Assembly: GCF_026914265.1 (NCBI RefSeq)
Contig: NC_069138.1
Location: 35,462,098-35,526,097 of the forward strand
DNA: 64,000 nt
Origin: Mya arenaria
Taxonomy: Eukaryota; Mollusca; Bivalvia; Myida; Myidae
Direction: 5' to 3'
The notes beneath the pieces were generated by a model that saw only the letters and a program-made list of their open reading frames with translations, was not told the DNA's origin and did no database searches. This document shows positions 26,054-38,659 of this stretch, one piece after another. Each line of letters opens with the position of its first letter. Position 1 is the first letter of the stretch. Both the position numbers and the translations under genes were made by a program.

Positions 26054-26187
26054 ATGTAATGAAAGAAGCGTAGACAATGTAAGTAAAAGTAAGAACAATC
26101 ACGAGTAAATGAAATTGAAAGATCGTTATGTAGTTAGAGGCTTTTTTTACAGAAATTCAATCAGCATTCGCCGAACGACCTCATTTG

Positions 26188-28935
26188 TTGTCGATCTACG
26201 ATTTATGATCTAGGTCGACAATGCATTATCGATCTACGATCTACGTACGATCCAGGTCAACAATATTTTGTATGCTGTTTTACTTTATCGATCTACGATC
26301 GGTCAACCGAATTCTATGTATAAAAGGTTGTTGATTTACGATCAACGATCCAGGTCAACAACATCTTGATGTTGTTTCAATTTTTTTGTCGATCTCAATT
26401 TATGATCTAGGTGGACAATACATTGTCGATTTACGAACTACGATCCAGATCAACCGATTTCTATGTATAACAGGTCGTCGATCTACAGTCTACGATCCAG
26501 GTGAAAAATATATTTTATGTATAACAGGTAGTCGATCTAAGATCTTCGATCCAGGTCGACAATATTTGATGTATTTTAGTTTGTCGAGCTACGATCTATG
26601 ACCCAGCTCAATCGATTCATATTTCTGTTTTATTGTCGATCTACGATTTATGATCGAAGTCAACAATATATTGTCGATCAACGATCTACGATCCAGGTCA
26701 ACAATATTTTAATGTTGTTTAACTTTTTTGTCGATCTGCGATGTACGATCCAGGTCAACATTTTTTGATGTTGTTTTACTTTTATTGTCGATCTACGATT
26801 GATGATCTACGATCTACGATCCAGGTCAACAATATATTTGATGCTGTTGTACTTTGTCGATCTACGATCCAGGCCAACCGATTTCTAGGTACAACAGGTT
26901 GTCGATCTACGATCAAGTTCATCACTATTTTTATGTAAAACAGGTTGTCGATCTACGATCTACGATCCCGGTTGACAATATTTCATGTATTTAAGTGTGT
27001 CGAGCTACGATCTATGTCCCAGCTGAACCGATTTATATTTTTGTTTTATTGTCGATCTACGATTTATGACCTAGTCTAACAATGCAATGTCGATCTACGA
27101 TCGACGATCCAGGTCAACAATACTTTTGATGGTGTTTTATTTTTATTGTCGATCTACGCTTTATAATCTAGGTCGAAAATGCATTGTAGATCTACGGTCC
27201 AGGTCAACCGATTCTATGTATAACAGGTTGTCGATCTAAGATCTACGATCCAGGATAACAATATTTGTATGTATAACAGGTTGTCGATCTAAGATCTACG
27301 ATCCAGGTCAACAATATTTCTATGTATAACAGGTTGTCGATCTACGATCTACGGTCCAGGTCGACAATATATCTATGTATAACAGGTTGTCGATCTACGA
27401 TCTACGATCCAGGTCAACAATATATCTATGTGTAACAGGTTGTCGATCTACGATCTACGATCTAGGTCAACAATATATCTAAGTATAACAGGTTGTCGAT
27501 CTACGATCTACGATCCAGGTCAACAATATATCTATGTATAACAGGTTGTCGATCTACGATCTACGATCCCGGTTGACAATATTTCATGTATTTAAGTGTG
27601 TCGAGCTACGATCTATGTTCCAGCTGAACCGATTTATATTTTTGTTTTATTGTCGATCTACGATTTATGACCTAGTCTAATAATGCATTGTCGATCTATG
27701 ATCGACGATCCAGGTCAACAATACTTTTGATGGTGTTTTATTTTTATTGTCGATCTACGCTTTATAATCTAGGTCGACAATGCATTGTAGATCTACGATC
27801 TACGGTCCAGGTCAACCGATTCTATGTATAACAGGTTGTCGATCTAAGTTCTACGATCCAGGATAACAATATTTGTATGTATAACAGGTTGTCGATCTAA
27901 GATCTACGATCCAGGTCAACAATATTTATATGTATAACAGGTTGTCGATCTACGATCTACGATCCAGGTCGACAATATATCTATGTATAACAGGTTGTCG
28001 ATCTACGATCTACGATCCAGGTCGACAATATATCTATGTGTAACAGGTTGTCGATCTACGATCTACGATCCAGGTCAACAATATATCTATGTATAACAGG
28101 TTGTCGATCAACGATCTACGATCCAGGTCAACAATATATCTATGTATAACAGGTTGTCGATCTACGATCTACGATCTAGGTCAACAATATATCTAAGTAT
28201 AACAGGTTATCGATCTACGATCTACGATCCAGGTCAACAATATATCTATGTATAACAGGTTGTCGATCTACGATCTACGATCCAGGTCAACAATATATCT
28301 ATGTATAACAGGTTGTCGATCTATGATCTACGATCCAGGTCAACAATATTTCTATGTATAACAGGTTGTCGATCTACCATCTACGAATCCGGTCAACAAT
28401 ATATTTATGTATAACAGGTTGTCGATCTACGATCTACGATCCAGGTCAACCGATTTCTGTGTAATACAGGTTGTCGATCTACGATCTACGATTCCGGTCA
28501 GCAATATATTTATGTAAAAAAGGTTGTCGATCTACGATATACGATCCAGGTCAACAATATTTTTGATGCTGATTTACTTTGTTGATCTACGATCCAGGTC
28601 AACAATATTTCTATGTATAACAGGTTGTCGATCTATGATCTAAGATCCGGGTCAATCGATTACTATGTATAACAGGTTGTCGATCAACGATCCAGGTGAA
28701 CAATATTTGTATGTATAACAGGTTGACGATCTACGATCTACGATCCAGGTCGACAATATTTCATGTATTTTAGTGTGTCGAGCTACGATCTATGACCCAG
28801 ATCAACTGATTCATATTTCCGTTTTTTGTCGATCTACGATGTATGATCTAGGTCAACAATGCATTGTTGATCTACGATCTACGATCCAGGTCGACCAATT
28901 TATTTATTTTTATGTTGATGTACGATCTACGAGCT
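26188..28935. repeat. 53-bp satellite array with GATC-rich core
   Basis: The most regular unit, in 27.2-28.5 kb, is 53 bp: a TTGTCGATCTACGATCTACG start, 'atccaggtcaacaatat' middle and 'atctatgtataacagg' tail. Inside each unit a 7-bp GATCTAC motif is itself repeated. Units at both edges are diverged and of uneven length, as expected for an array homogenised by unequal exchange in its centre. A segment beginning 'ttcatgtatttaagtg' at about 26983 recurs about 601 bp later, giving a higher-order repeat. Short open frames across it are chance. Confidence 0.95.
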
Positions 28936-28971
28936 ACGCGCCAACTTCACACACCTAAGATTTATTCGTGC

Positions 28972-28995
28972 ATATATATATATATATATATATAT
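28972..28995. repeat. (TA)n microsatellite
   Basis: Twelve TA dinucleotides directly beside the right end of the satellite. Confidence 0.95.
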
Positions 28996-29287
28996 GTGTC
29001 ATAGTAACAAACCAAATATTTAATAAAGTTATATCACAGACTGATTAACAAAGTATTAGTGATGATATCTTTACTAACGCACAACATCATTAGAATGCGT
29101 TGGATACATGTTCGTACGTTAATAAAGATTTAATTCAATGTGACAAATATATAACACAGGATTAAAGTTATTCAATTTATTTCCAATGGGGTCCTTATGA
29201 CAAATATAATTATTTGCCAAGATCTCAGTTGTTAGCTGTTTAAATTAGGTTTTATTATACAAAAAAAACAAGAGTGATACTCACAAA

Positions 29288-29908
29288 ATACGCCCATCAA
29301 TAATTTCTTGGATTCTAAGACAACTTACTGTCACATTGGCCCTTTGAGAAGCAAGCTTTTCAAGAAACAAATGATTTGGCACAATATGGCATTAACAGTA
29401 GAAAAAAAATATTTTAATTCGAGGGTTTCGAGTCAAAAGGTGCTAAAATGTCTATAATTTTCATAGGATAAAAACTGTTCAAGTTTGAGAGTAGACAAAG
29501 CTAAAATGGCCAATTTTGATAAATTCAGGGGGCCATAACTCTGGAGTGCCTAAAGCGATTAGGCTGGTCATCGAACTTGACCTAGATATTTCACCAACAA
29601 ACACTTTCATGAAGTTTGGTGGAAATTGGATGAGAAATGTTCAAGTAAGAGAGCGGACAAAGCAGAAATGGACAATTTTGACAAATTCAGGGGGCCATAA
29701 CTCTGGAGTGCCTAAAGCGATTTGGCTGGTTATTGAACTTGACCGAGATATTTCACCAACAAACACTTTCATGACGTTTGGTGGAAATTGGATGAGAAAT
29801 GATCAAGTTAGAGAGCGGACAACATTGTGGAGACGCCCGCCCGCCCGCCGCCCGCCGCCCGCCCGCCATGGGTGTTCCCATAATACGGCCATCGTAAGAT
29901 GGGCGTAT
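29288..29908. mobile_element. 621-bp element with perfect 11-bp terminal inverted repeats
   Basis: The ends are ATACGCCCATC at 29288 and GATGGGCGTAT at 29898-29908, exact reverse complements. The interior has two direct units with a 162-bp period ('ggggccataactctggagtg' at about 29529 and 29691) and a CGCCC/GCCGCCC run near 29837-29868. The 137-aa frame spans the two units and is not a recognisable protein. Repeats with this 'ccataactctgg' core are common in bivalve genomes as I remember them; the class is uncertain. Confidence 0.75.
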
Positions 29909-30129
29909 AATAACATACATGTACTCTGACTAGTTAAAGAATGATTACTTTTTTTAGATCGTAATTCTTTTACAGTTATACAATGTAATGCAGCCGACTG
30001 TAAAAACTATATGACACTTTAGCATAATATGACAAAAATTTTAGAACAGATATGCAAGCTTAAATGAATAACAATTAATAAAAGATAAAACTTTCTAATT
30101 CTGCACGCTTCATACCAGCAATGAGATGT

Positions 30130-32640
30130 GATTTCATTTCTTTTTTAAAAGTATTCTTATTTCTCAATTATTTCAACTTTAGTGGAAGACTGTTCCAGTC
30201 CTGGATTGCTTGATAAAAGAAAGTATTTAATATAAAACTGTCAGCCTGCGGCACTTTAAAATTTCCAGCACTATGTCTACTGTTGTAAGAATGTGTGGAT
30301 GAGAGTAAAGTAAAATGTTCATGTAAGTATGATGGGCATTTACTATTAAAGATTTTATGTACAAGGTTAAGTCTTAGTTGCTTTATCCTATTTTCTTTAT
30401 GAAGCCATCCAAGATCACTGAAAGCCGAGGCTTTTAGGAAAGTTCTACAATCATAGCCATTAATGTATCTGACAACTTTGTTCTGAGTGACCTGTAATCT
30501 ATTCTTGAATATTTTAGATATACCACTGTACCAAGATGTAGATACATAGTCAAAATGACATTGTATTAAGGAGTTACATAACATTTTTCTTAGATTCATA
30601 TCTAAAAAACGATTTTGTCTATATATTTTTTTTTTACCTAGAATTAACTTTACTGACAATATTGTTAACAATAGATGCAGCACTGAGATCATTGTCCAGT
30701 ATACTTCCAAGATATTTAACAGATTTTATAGGTTTAGATATGGCCATTGCAGTTAACATTGAAGCTATCAACTTTTGTTAGTTTCCTTTTAGACCCAAAT
30801 AAAATACATTCTGTTTTTCCAAGATGCAAAGACAGTTTGTTGTCAACTAACCACTTACTTCAGTGTTCAAGTTCCTTGCCGAGTACATTACTAGTAACAG
30901 AAGGATCTTTTCTCATCTGCATATATTATTAATTTACATGTTTCACTTATGCTTATACTCATATCATTGACATAGCATAAAAACAGCAACGGACCAAGTA
31001 TGCTTCCTTGTGGAACCCCACAAGAGATGTTCATGAATTCAGAAGTAGTATTATTTCCATTGACAACGTGTTTACGTCCAGATGAATATGATTGAAACAA
31101 ATCAATTGAATCCACACCAATTTATTTTAACTTCTGATATATAATTGTATGATCTACAGTATCAAACGCCTTTTGGAGATTCAACATAATCATCCTTGTA
31201 TATAGACCTTTGGAATTTTGTTGTTTTATATGGTCAGTCAAATGAATTAGGCAGGAGTTAGTTGAATAGTTACATCTTAAGCCACTCTGAAATTCGTATA
31301 ATAGTCCTTGTTTAACGAGAAAAGATTCTAGTTGGTTGTATACAACTCTTTCTAAGATTTTTGGAACTAAACATAGTATACTTACAGGTCGATAGTTTGA
31401 AACATCAGATCTGTTGTTTTTCTTAAACAATGGTTTAACTTTAGTATTTTTTAGTTCAGATGGTACAATGTTACTTGTGATAGAGCTGTTTATCAGAAAT
31501 GTAACTGGTATCTTTAAAGATGGTGCAGCATCTTTTAAATATCTTGCAGGAATGTTATCTAACCCTGTGCTTTTTGAACAATTTAGTTTACATAGTTCCT
31601 TGTAAATGTATTCTTCACTAACAGTGTGAAGTTTAAATTTAACAGAGTCAGGATTTCTATCTTAAAATCGTTTAAAACAGTCAGACTCATAGTTAAACAA
31701 ATTGAAGGGCAAAGTTTTTTTACTAAAGTTGAGGCTACGGTAGTAAGAAAAGTATTAAAATGATTTGCAATCTTACATGGTTCAAAACAATTTTCATCAT
31801 CAATGTTTAAAACAGTATTTGGAGAAGATTTACTTTTACTACTATATCCAAGATTTTTTAAATCTTGTTACATGATAGCTTTATCATCTAAGGGTTATCT
31901 GCCCTAGTGAGTTAAATACCTAGGCACAGCCACATGCTTATCAGTTCTAGTTTAGATATCGTACAATACATGTCGCAATAAATAGTTAGAGCACATTTAG
32001 TGTCGTTCTTATATTTATATGAAATCCTCAATAACATACTGACCACAGCTTTTTTGGATCATTTTTATATTCTTCCAGCTTGGTTGACATATAGTCTGAT
32101 TGTCCTTAATGACTTCTTTCTGAACAAGGTTTCTGTTTTTCTGTGGTTTTTGAATTTGAAATTAAAAGCATCTCTTTGACTGATGAGTTCCAGAATGTTA
32201 GAATCTAGCCATGGTTCGCTTCTTTGTTTCAGTCTGACTTCCTTAACAGGAGCAACAGTGTTAAAAACTGACAGAAATGTTTCTTTAAAAGATAGCCATT
32301 AATAAAATTATCAACACTGTAATGTTTCAAAGATCTGATAACAACATTCTTATGCATATTATACGTTACTTTCTGTGTTCTACGCGTACAAAATACAGGC
32401 AAATGATCACTGTGACCTATCGGATAAGTACCAGACTGAACAATCTTATCTTGATGGCTACATAAAATGTGATCTAACACAGAAGAGGAGGACTCCGAGA
32501 TTCTGGTATGGTAATTTATGATCTGTTTTAGATTAAAGATATTTAGAACTTGTTCAAACCTTTTAAAAAGAGCTGATTTCTTTGCAAAAAAACCCCCAAA
32601 TATTAAAATCACCTAGGATCTGGGACCAATAATACAGATA
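30130..32640 (-). pseudogene. degenerate non-LTR retrotransposon (CR1/Jockey-like)
   Basis: Read right to left, 32612-32229 is the C-terminal part of an AP-type endonuclease (LDHILCS, then GHSDHLPVF). 31430-31122 is the first RT block (NYRPVSIL, QSGLRCNYST, LNLQKAFDTVDH). 31115-30891 is the next RT block (SCGVPQGSILGPLLF), and 30710-30168 is the C-terminal region (KMLCNSLIQCHFDY … FYQAIQDWNSLP). It is dead: the catalytic YADD reads YADE, there is an in-frame TAA between KLK and IGVDS near 31124, the stretch 31620-32230 has no open frame, and the endonuclease start is missing (5' truncated). The clade call rests on motif spacing only. Confidence 0.85.
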
Positions 32641-33179
32641 ATAATAATAATATTCTGCTTTATATCGACGTATAAATTATTGAAATATCATTTTTAAAAC
32701 TAAATAAATGATGATTTAGACCACTCCTTGTTTTTAAACCTGTACTGGCGGTCAAATACTGCCGACTTTCATTTAACGCCTCTCTTTAATTCACCGTTTT
32801 AACGCCATGCATTTTTTTACTAACGCATTTTATATCAAAGTAAAGGTAATTTATTCAGCTTTTTATCGGTGTATAAATTGTAAAAATCTTAAGTTTAATA
32901 CTTAAGAAATGACAATTTTTGTGAAGGTAAACACATTTCACTCGATACCACATCGCTGTAAATCTTAAAGCTCGCGCTGATATCGATCGAATCATTGTTA
33001 TCAGTGATAAAATCAACTGACAATAGCATATTCAGACTGACCTATGCTGTATAGCTTGGTTTTCTCTCCCTGTAATCTTACTCCCAGCTGGGATGTACCA
33101 TTCTGTGTCAGATCTAACCATAGATAAAACATTTTCAAAAATATCAACAAAATCAGTTTGTTTAGGTGGTCGATAACAT
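32641..33179. other. repeat-derived spacer, no gene seen
   Basis: AT-rich, with a short AAT-rich run at 32637-32652. I see no open frame or terminal repeats. It is unrelated to the class-2 flank that resumes at 33180. Confidence 0.4.
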
Positions 33180-34250
33180 GAGCACTCAGAACGCGCCAGG
33201 GAATGTAAGCGAATTGAATGATCCTACTCCAAAAAGAGAAGACATAGTATAAGCCTCAAGGCTTTCTTCTCAAGTATGTGTACACTATTGTTTTGTGCAT
33301 AGTTTGCATGTTTTTCAATGCATTACGTATTTGGTCTTTGTTAATTTGGATTATGCTCAAATTTATAGAACTAAACTAATTGTAAATATTATATCGAAAT
33401 AAATATTGTTTAAACCAAAAAGTGAATAAATATCAGTGTTTATGCGTGACGAGTATTTCCAAATAGTTATTAAGTAAAATGGTGTAGTCAAATTAAATAA
33501 ATAAGTTGTCTTTTATGTTTTATTGTGTTTCAATAAACTAGAACTCCATAAATCAGGTCCGTTGCCTATTTTGAGCACCTTTGTACTTAAGGTCACAATG
33601 ACATCAAGAACAACTGCTCTTTTCGCGCAGCCTTTTTTCTAGTTAGCGGAACACGTCCGTAGCATTGAGTCGTTCCTTAGCAGTTCCGAGCCCTCCATAC
33701 GCTCTGGGTGCGTGATATTGGAATGGCTTCCCGTTCTGAAGACAAACCTTGAAGTGTAAAATAAACTGTAACTTATACTTGAGCAATATCAAGCAGGAAG
33801 TAAATTTGTTTACCTTTTTAATCTGCAAATATGGCAGGTATATCAGACAGCTCACTAGTACGCTTCCACTCAGTTTACAAATGTATACACACTTTTCATG
33901 TAATAAACATTTTAATTAATTATTTCGTGTTGTAATTTTGGCTTAAACAACTAGAAACTACGCACATAGACACGACAAAACAAACAGACGTCACGTGTTC
34001 GTACTATGAACGATTTCATTGGTCGATATAAAAATCTCTGCTTCGTAGCTACTTGGTATTTTCCGGAGGGTGCAACTGAATCGTAACAAATCGGCCATCT
34101 CCGGCAAGCTTCCAGATAGACCCCGTTAATAGTAGTGAATTTATACGAAAATATGATGAGGCCGCCGGCGATAAATACCATTTTCAATCCCCATAAAGAA
34201 GGCCCATTGTACTGTTATAAACAACAAGGAAATGGATTGTATTAATATAT
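33180..34250 (-). other. orphan class-2 5' flank (presumably of G4)
   Basis: 'aacgcgccaggg…gaatgatccta' at 33190 rejoins the flank seen upstream of G2, G5 and G7, and runs through the GACGTCACGTG/CGATATAAAA module at about 33985-34030. By the class-2 spacing the gene start would be near 33110, but that place holds unrelated DNA. About 180 bp (33240-33420) is an insertion relative to the other flanks. The 70-78 aa frames are not conserved. Confidence 0.65.
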
Positions 34251-35337
34251 TATATGTGCTTGTTTTAGAGAAGATATTAATTGTAACATCAATGTATGTT
34301 CGAATTTAAATTTTCAGATTTTTTTTTCTTTTACTTGAAACACTTTGTTTTCACAAGTAAAATCGTGAGCACACACAAAATGTACATGACAGTAATCGAA
34401 ATCAACCGTCCATAGCATGCATAAAACAAACTCATAGTCATAGTTTGCTTATTTTTCAGCTTTCCTTGCCATGAAAACAACATTACTATTCGAACTGTGT
34501 GGCTTGTGGTTGTTGGTCGGGGTGAGCTAGCTGCCCAGTTAGCTTTATTGCCATTGATGTGTTTGATTCAGTATTAAAAGCGGTTTGGGCTGCATACTGA
34601 ACATGTTTGGTGTACCGAGTCAAGTGGGGGGTGGGTGGGGGCGGGGCGGGGACTAGTCACCCAGTTAGTTTAATGGGTAGTGTACCAAAGCCGAGTTAGC
34701 TAAGTTGGCAGAACTTTACTGTCAATTCTGTTGGATAATGGCCGAGGTATTCTGATTGTGGACAACTAAGAATGGGAGATAACTTAACCTTGATACCAAC
34801 ACTGACTGTTTTATTTTCTAATAAACCTTTTTTAGCCTACTCACTCAGGCTTTTACTTCATATAGTCATAAGTAAATCTCATTGGGACTATTTTGTCCAA
34901 TGATTGGTCACCCAATTATTATTTAATACTAATACGAAAATTAATAATCACAAAATGAATCAATTTGATTATGTTTCATTGGATGGGTAAATGTTATAAT
35001 CAACAAATAAATCAGCTCAGCTGTTGTTGATTTTCTTATATCTAAAAATGGTACTAGTACACAATTATACAGATTTGAGAGAACGCACTTTCACCGCAGG
35101 AACAAGGTCTTAGATCTAGAAAACTATAACTTTATACAACCTTATGTGTGCATACGATGGTGCTGTTCATGATTCTCTGATGCTTAAAAAAGGCTTTTCA
35201 ACATTATACTGTTTTGGACAAGGCACGACGAAACTGTAGTACAATATACAAGCAACTACATCAATGTACATGCACCAAGTTAATATAACGCCTATGATGT
35301 CTCAATTTTCATTATATGCACATAAACTTCATTATTT
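34251..35337. repeat. spacer shared with 39.7-40.6 and 56.6-57.5 kb
   Basis: No gene. It carries the segments 'gagctagctgcccagttagc' and 'gtaccgagtcaagtgggggg', also seen near 40080-40260, 57040-57190 and 62310-62410, followed by the interspersed repeat described at 2170-2440. Confidence 0.55.
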
Positions 35338-35449
35338 AATAGTTAGATGACGTGAAGTAATTTCGTTGTAATTAAAAATGGATGGACTGAGCGTAGCGAA
35401 CGAGCCCTTCTTGGTCATTAAGGTATTACTTCAGGTCATCTAACTTACT
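35338..35449. mobile_element. foldback MITE, best copy
   Basis: AGTTAGATGACGTGAAGTAA at the left is mirrored by TTACTTCAGGTCATCTAACT at the right. About 112 bp, with central 'gagcgtagcgaacgagccc'. Confidence 0.8.
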
Positions 35450-35464
35450 GAAAATGCAACCTTA

Positions 35465-35940
35465 TTGGCTGATACATTGGCCGGAGTGCTGTTACACACA
35501 AAGAAAAACTTGAAGCTTGTTAAAGAGAACCATAACACCGCTAGATATAAACATGATATTTTGATACCGGTTGGTATTCCTCACCTACGAGGCGGTGGAT
35601 GTGACATGGTATTTTGCTGCGGGATGGCCTCGGTCCGAACAGCGCTTGCGACATAGGCGTTACTAGAGCAGCAGAACGTTCGGCGGCTGCCTTTCCCTTC
35701 CACGTCGCTAGATTTCAACGTCACTGAGCATGTGTGGAACGAACCAGACAGGCGAGTATGGAGGCGACCGGCATCCCCTCGCAATTATCGTGAACGGAGG
35801 AATATTCTCAAAGATTCATACCCATTACGAAGCTACATAATGCCAACGAGACAAACGTGTAAAAACGTCATGGGAAGACACACAAGGAATTATTTACTCT
35901 GGTGTACGGATATGATTGTGGTTGAGTGACTTTTTAAATT
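35465..35940 (+). pseudogene. Tc1/mariner transposase relic
   Basis: Two frames together cover the C-terminal third of a Tc1 transposase. One has 'ENHNTARYKHDILIPVG' and HLRGGG. The other, after a frameshift near 35700, has an EHVWNEPDRRVWRRPA-type stretch and ends RHTRNYLL. It keeps more of the extreme C terminus than the other relics. The N-terminal half and any terminal repeats are missing. Confidence 0.75.
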
Positions 35941-36309
35941 GTTATGTCATTTTGTGAATTTGGTTTTAGTTTAATATGTATTTAATGATCAATTGAAGTA
36001 CGTCAATTTAATTTAATTTCTATGAAGTACGTGTGATGAGTTAAACTACTTATATTCTAAATTCGGACGTAGCCCACTCACAAATAATCTAGTTATATAA
36101 TATAAGTGTCGGGTTAGAAGAGGCCCAAAGTGAATGTGAGCTCATCATCACACATTCCACGTTTAAAAGTTAACAGGGATGTATTTAATTACGTTGTTAA
36201 AATTTCGTTGCATTGTATCTTCCATTAACATCAAACATTAAAACAATCGGTAACGTACCAACCATCCTACAGTCATACGGAACCAATCAAAGTAGTTTTA
36301 ATTATACGT
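35941..36309. other. 3' spacer of G5, no gene seen
   Basis: Contains 'ataagtgtcgggttagaaga', also at 63050, and 'ggtaacgtaccaaccat', shared with the 3' sides of G1, G3, G6 and G7. Confidence 0.5.
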
Positions 36310-38659
36310 TTAAATAACAGCACTGAAAACCTCCAATCCAACCAGAAGTTTTCTGCTCACTGGACAGAATGATAAATTGTCCGGGTCATTCTGGGACCCA
36401 AAGTCTTTTAACGATAAGATAACTTTTAGGTTCCTCTCCTTTCCATTTATCAAAACTATATGACGAGGACGGCGAGCAAACACTAGTATTCGTTCCTTTC
36501 CGACGTTGATGGATTCAGATGGCCAGCATAGTGACGGGTCGTCATATGTGCTCAGCAAACTTCCGTTGAAATCAAGTTGATAGATTCGTTTAACAGCAGA
36601 ATCAGACAAGTAAGTTGAAGAAGAGCTAATGGTTAGATAATGTGGAGATGAAGCATTTGTTGTCATCGATTGCAACACTTCTCCAGTCATCGATAGTCTT
36701 TCTACATACGAGCGTGCTGGTGCATTTTTCTTTTGTCTGTAGGTTACAAAAAGGCTTTTATCAGTGTAAGCTAGTCCATAGCATGAACCGGATATGTCAA
36801 AATGTATACCAGCAACTACTGAATCGTTTTTAACGCTCACAATTTGTACTTTGCATTTATCTGGAAGAGCAACAGCTGCGTGGCCGCTAGGGAGGGCACA
36901 CACCTGCCAAGGGCCTCCAAGCAATTTAATTCGTGACAAGACCTTGTTGTCGTTGATATCTACCAGTTTAAGACATTTATTAAAATCGTCGACCAGAAGA
37001 CATTTTCCTGGTTCCACAAGAGCGGAACTTGTTATCCCATGTCTAAGTATGTCTTCTGTGCATAAAATGTCCAGCTCGGCATCTTTTATCCATTCCACAG
37101 TAGATAGATCGATGTCTGTCTCTGATGTTATTCCTGTAATTTAAAAGCGTAGACAATTCAATTAAAAGTAAGAAAAATTCACGAGTGAATGAAATTGAAA
37201 GGTCGTTATATATTTAGAGGCTTTCTTGCAGAAATTCAGTCAGCATTCGCCGAACGACCCCATTTGACGGAGATCGACTGGTGCGTATTGAAACAATATT
37301 ATAGTCCGAGTTCTCCGCTTTATAAGAATTGTTTCGTACTAGATATACATGTATTTAAAATGCAGATGTCCAATGATGCTTTTCAGATACGTGATATCGA
37401 CCGCTCAAATGAGTCCTGCAGCAGCAGCATGTTCACTTTTGCAAACTATTGTGTCTCATAAGCAGACAATCAGTACAGTCAAACCCCGTTGGGAATTTCG
37501 AGCCAACCCGGAATGCTTACATTCGGTTTAAAGAAATCGGTCCTTTTTGAGCCAAAGAGGAATTCAAGCCAACGGTGTTCGACGGTACTATTTGGATTAT
37601 AAGTATTTGGGAGTTATCTCTTATTCGAATGTAATTCATTGTTTCATGTTATAATCCAGTCGCTTGTTAAAATCTAGTTTTTGATAATTATATGACTGCC
37701 ACTTCATGACTCATTTTGGAAGACGACGCCACAATTATTAATTTTAAATGCAGATTTCTATTGATACTTCTAAGTTCTAAACCTTCATTGGAGAAGTCGA
37801 CACGTCCGAAGAAGTCTGAAGAGTTGATCAGAGCTTCAGTGTGTTTGTCTGTCCAAAATGTGCAACGAACAGACGTGTCCAAAATTATATCTGCGTTGAT
37901 CTTATTGATTTCTCCTTGCAGCTTCACAAGTTGCTTCTTGGCCATTTTCGCATGAATGAAGTGCTGGTGTGACTGTTTTTCTGTCGTTTGCATGTCTGTT
38001 GTCGTTTCTGCTAGAGTCTGTTTTAAGCCTTTTATTTCATCTCTCAATTTTGAAAGTATTTCTTTTTGTTTGATCTCATTTTCTTTCATACTTTTCAGCA
38101 ACATATTTTCTCTTGTATCCAGAACAAGATTTATGTGTGCCCTAAATGTCCTCAGTTTCTGTATTTCTTCTTTTGTGTTTTCTGATATGAACGCTTCGGA
38201 ATCGTTTACTTCGTTGTTCAAAGCGAAAAGCACAGTTTCCATGTGTGAAATGTTTTCGTTTAGTGTTTTATACTCCTCGGAGTCTTTGTATTGCTTTGCT
38301 GTCTCTGACAAATACTCAACCTTACAAGTTATGTGGTGTAACACAACGCAGTCTGAGCATCCAAGGTCATCATGGGTTGGACAATAAAACTTTATCATTT
38401 CACTAGTGTGTTCGGTGGGCAAAAAATCAGCCTTGTCTTTGTTCGTATAAAAAGAAGGCATTTTATCTTTCGTTAGGATTACATGGTTTCTTGACATAGC
38501 GAACCTCTTGTGGGCAGATATACAAGGATCACACATAAACTCCTTGCAAATTTTGCAGAAACCATTGGCGCTGATCTCTCGTCCGTCCTCCAGGCACGGC
38601 TGACAATGTAAAACAAAGTCTGTTGAGGCATCGTCTGATTTTCGTCCACCAACCTCCAT
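36310..38659 (-). CDS. G5: class-2 RING-less TRIM-like protein, both exons open
   Basis: Exon 1 (37688-38659) encodes up to 323 aa and exon 2 (36310-37133) about 274 codons. B-box 1 ligands are C19, C22, C35, C38, C43, C46, H50 and H59. The B-box 2-like part keeps C93, H96, C101, C104, H108/H109 and C112, then a coiled coil spans about residues 115-275. Exon 2 looks like an NHL-type beta-propeller and ends LLVGLEVFSAVI. There is no RING, so no E3 activity is predicted from this sequence. A 12-bp in-frame deletion removes PCHE, the first zinc ligand of B-box 2. The acceptor is good (AAATTACAG at 37134). A phase-1 donor is needed, and the best I can see is ATGA/GTCATG near 37712, which is weak; so whether the exons are joined is inference. 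It could instead be two separate products. This is the only copy here without a stop or frameshift. Confidence 0.75.
37476..37585. mobile_element. shortened pogo/Tigger-like MITE in G5 intron
   Basis: CAGTCAAACCCCGTTGGG at the left after TA, and AACGGTGTTCGACGG before TA at the right. About 70 bp shorter than the G2 copy by internal deletion. Confidence 0.75.

Noticed and set aside
26188-28935. CRISPR-like regular repeat array
   Set aside because: Units are contiguous with no unique spacers, the genome is eukaryotic and no cas genes are near. It is satellite DNA.
29516-29929. 137-aa plus-strand frame
   Set aside because: It spans two 162-bp direct repeat units of a TIR element; the duplicated peptide reflects duplicated DNA and no family is recognisable.
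30168-32612. A functional reverse transcriptase gene
   Set aside because: YADD is changed to YADE, a stop lies between RT blocks and the middle has no open frame.
37956-38387. Plus-strand 143-aa frame rich in S, F and C, recurring antisense to every B-box/coiled-coil exon
   Set aside because: It is the antisense shadow of the coiled-coil exon; it breaks wherever the sense frame changes and has no conserved start.
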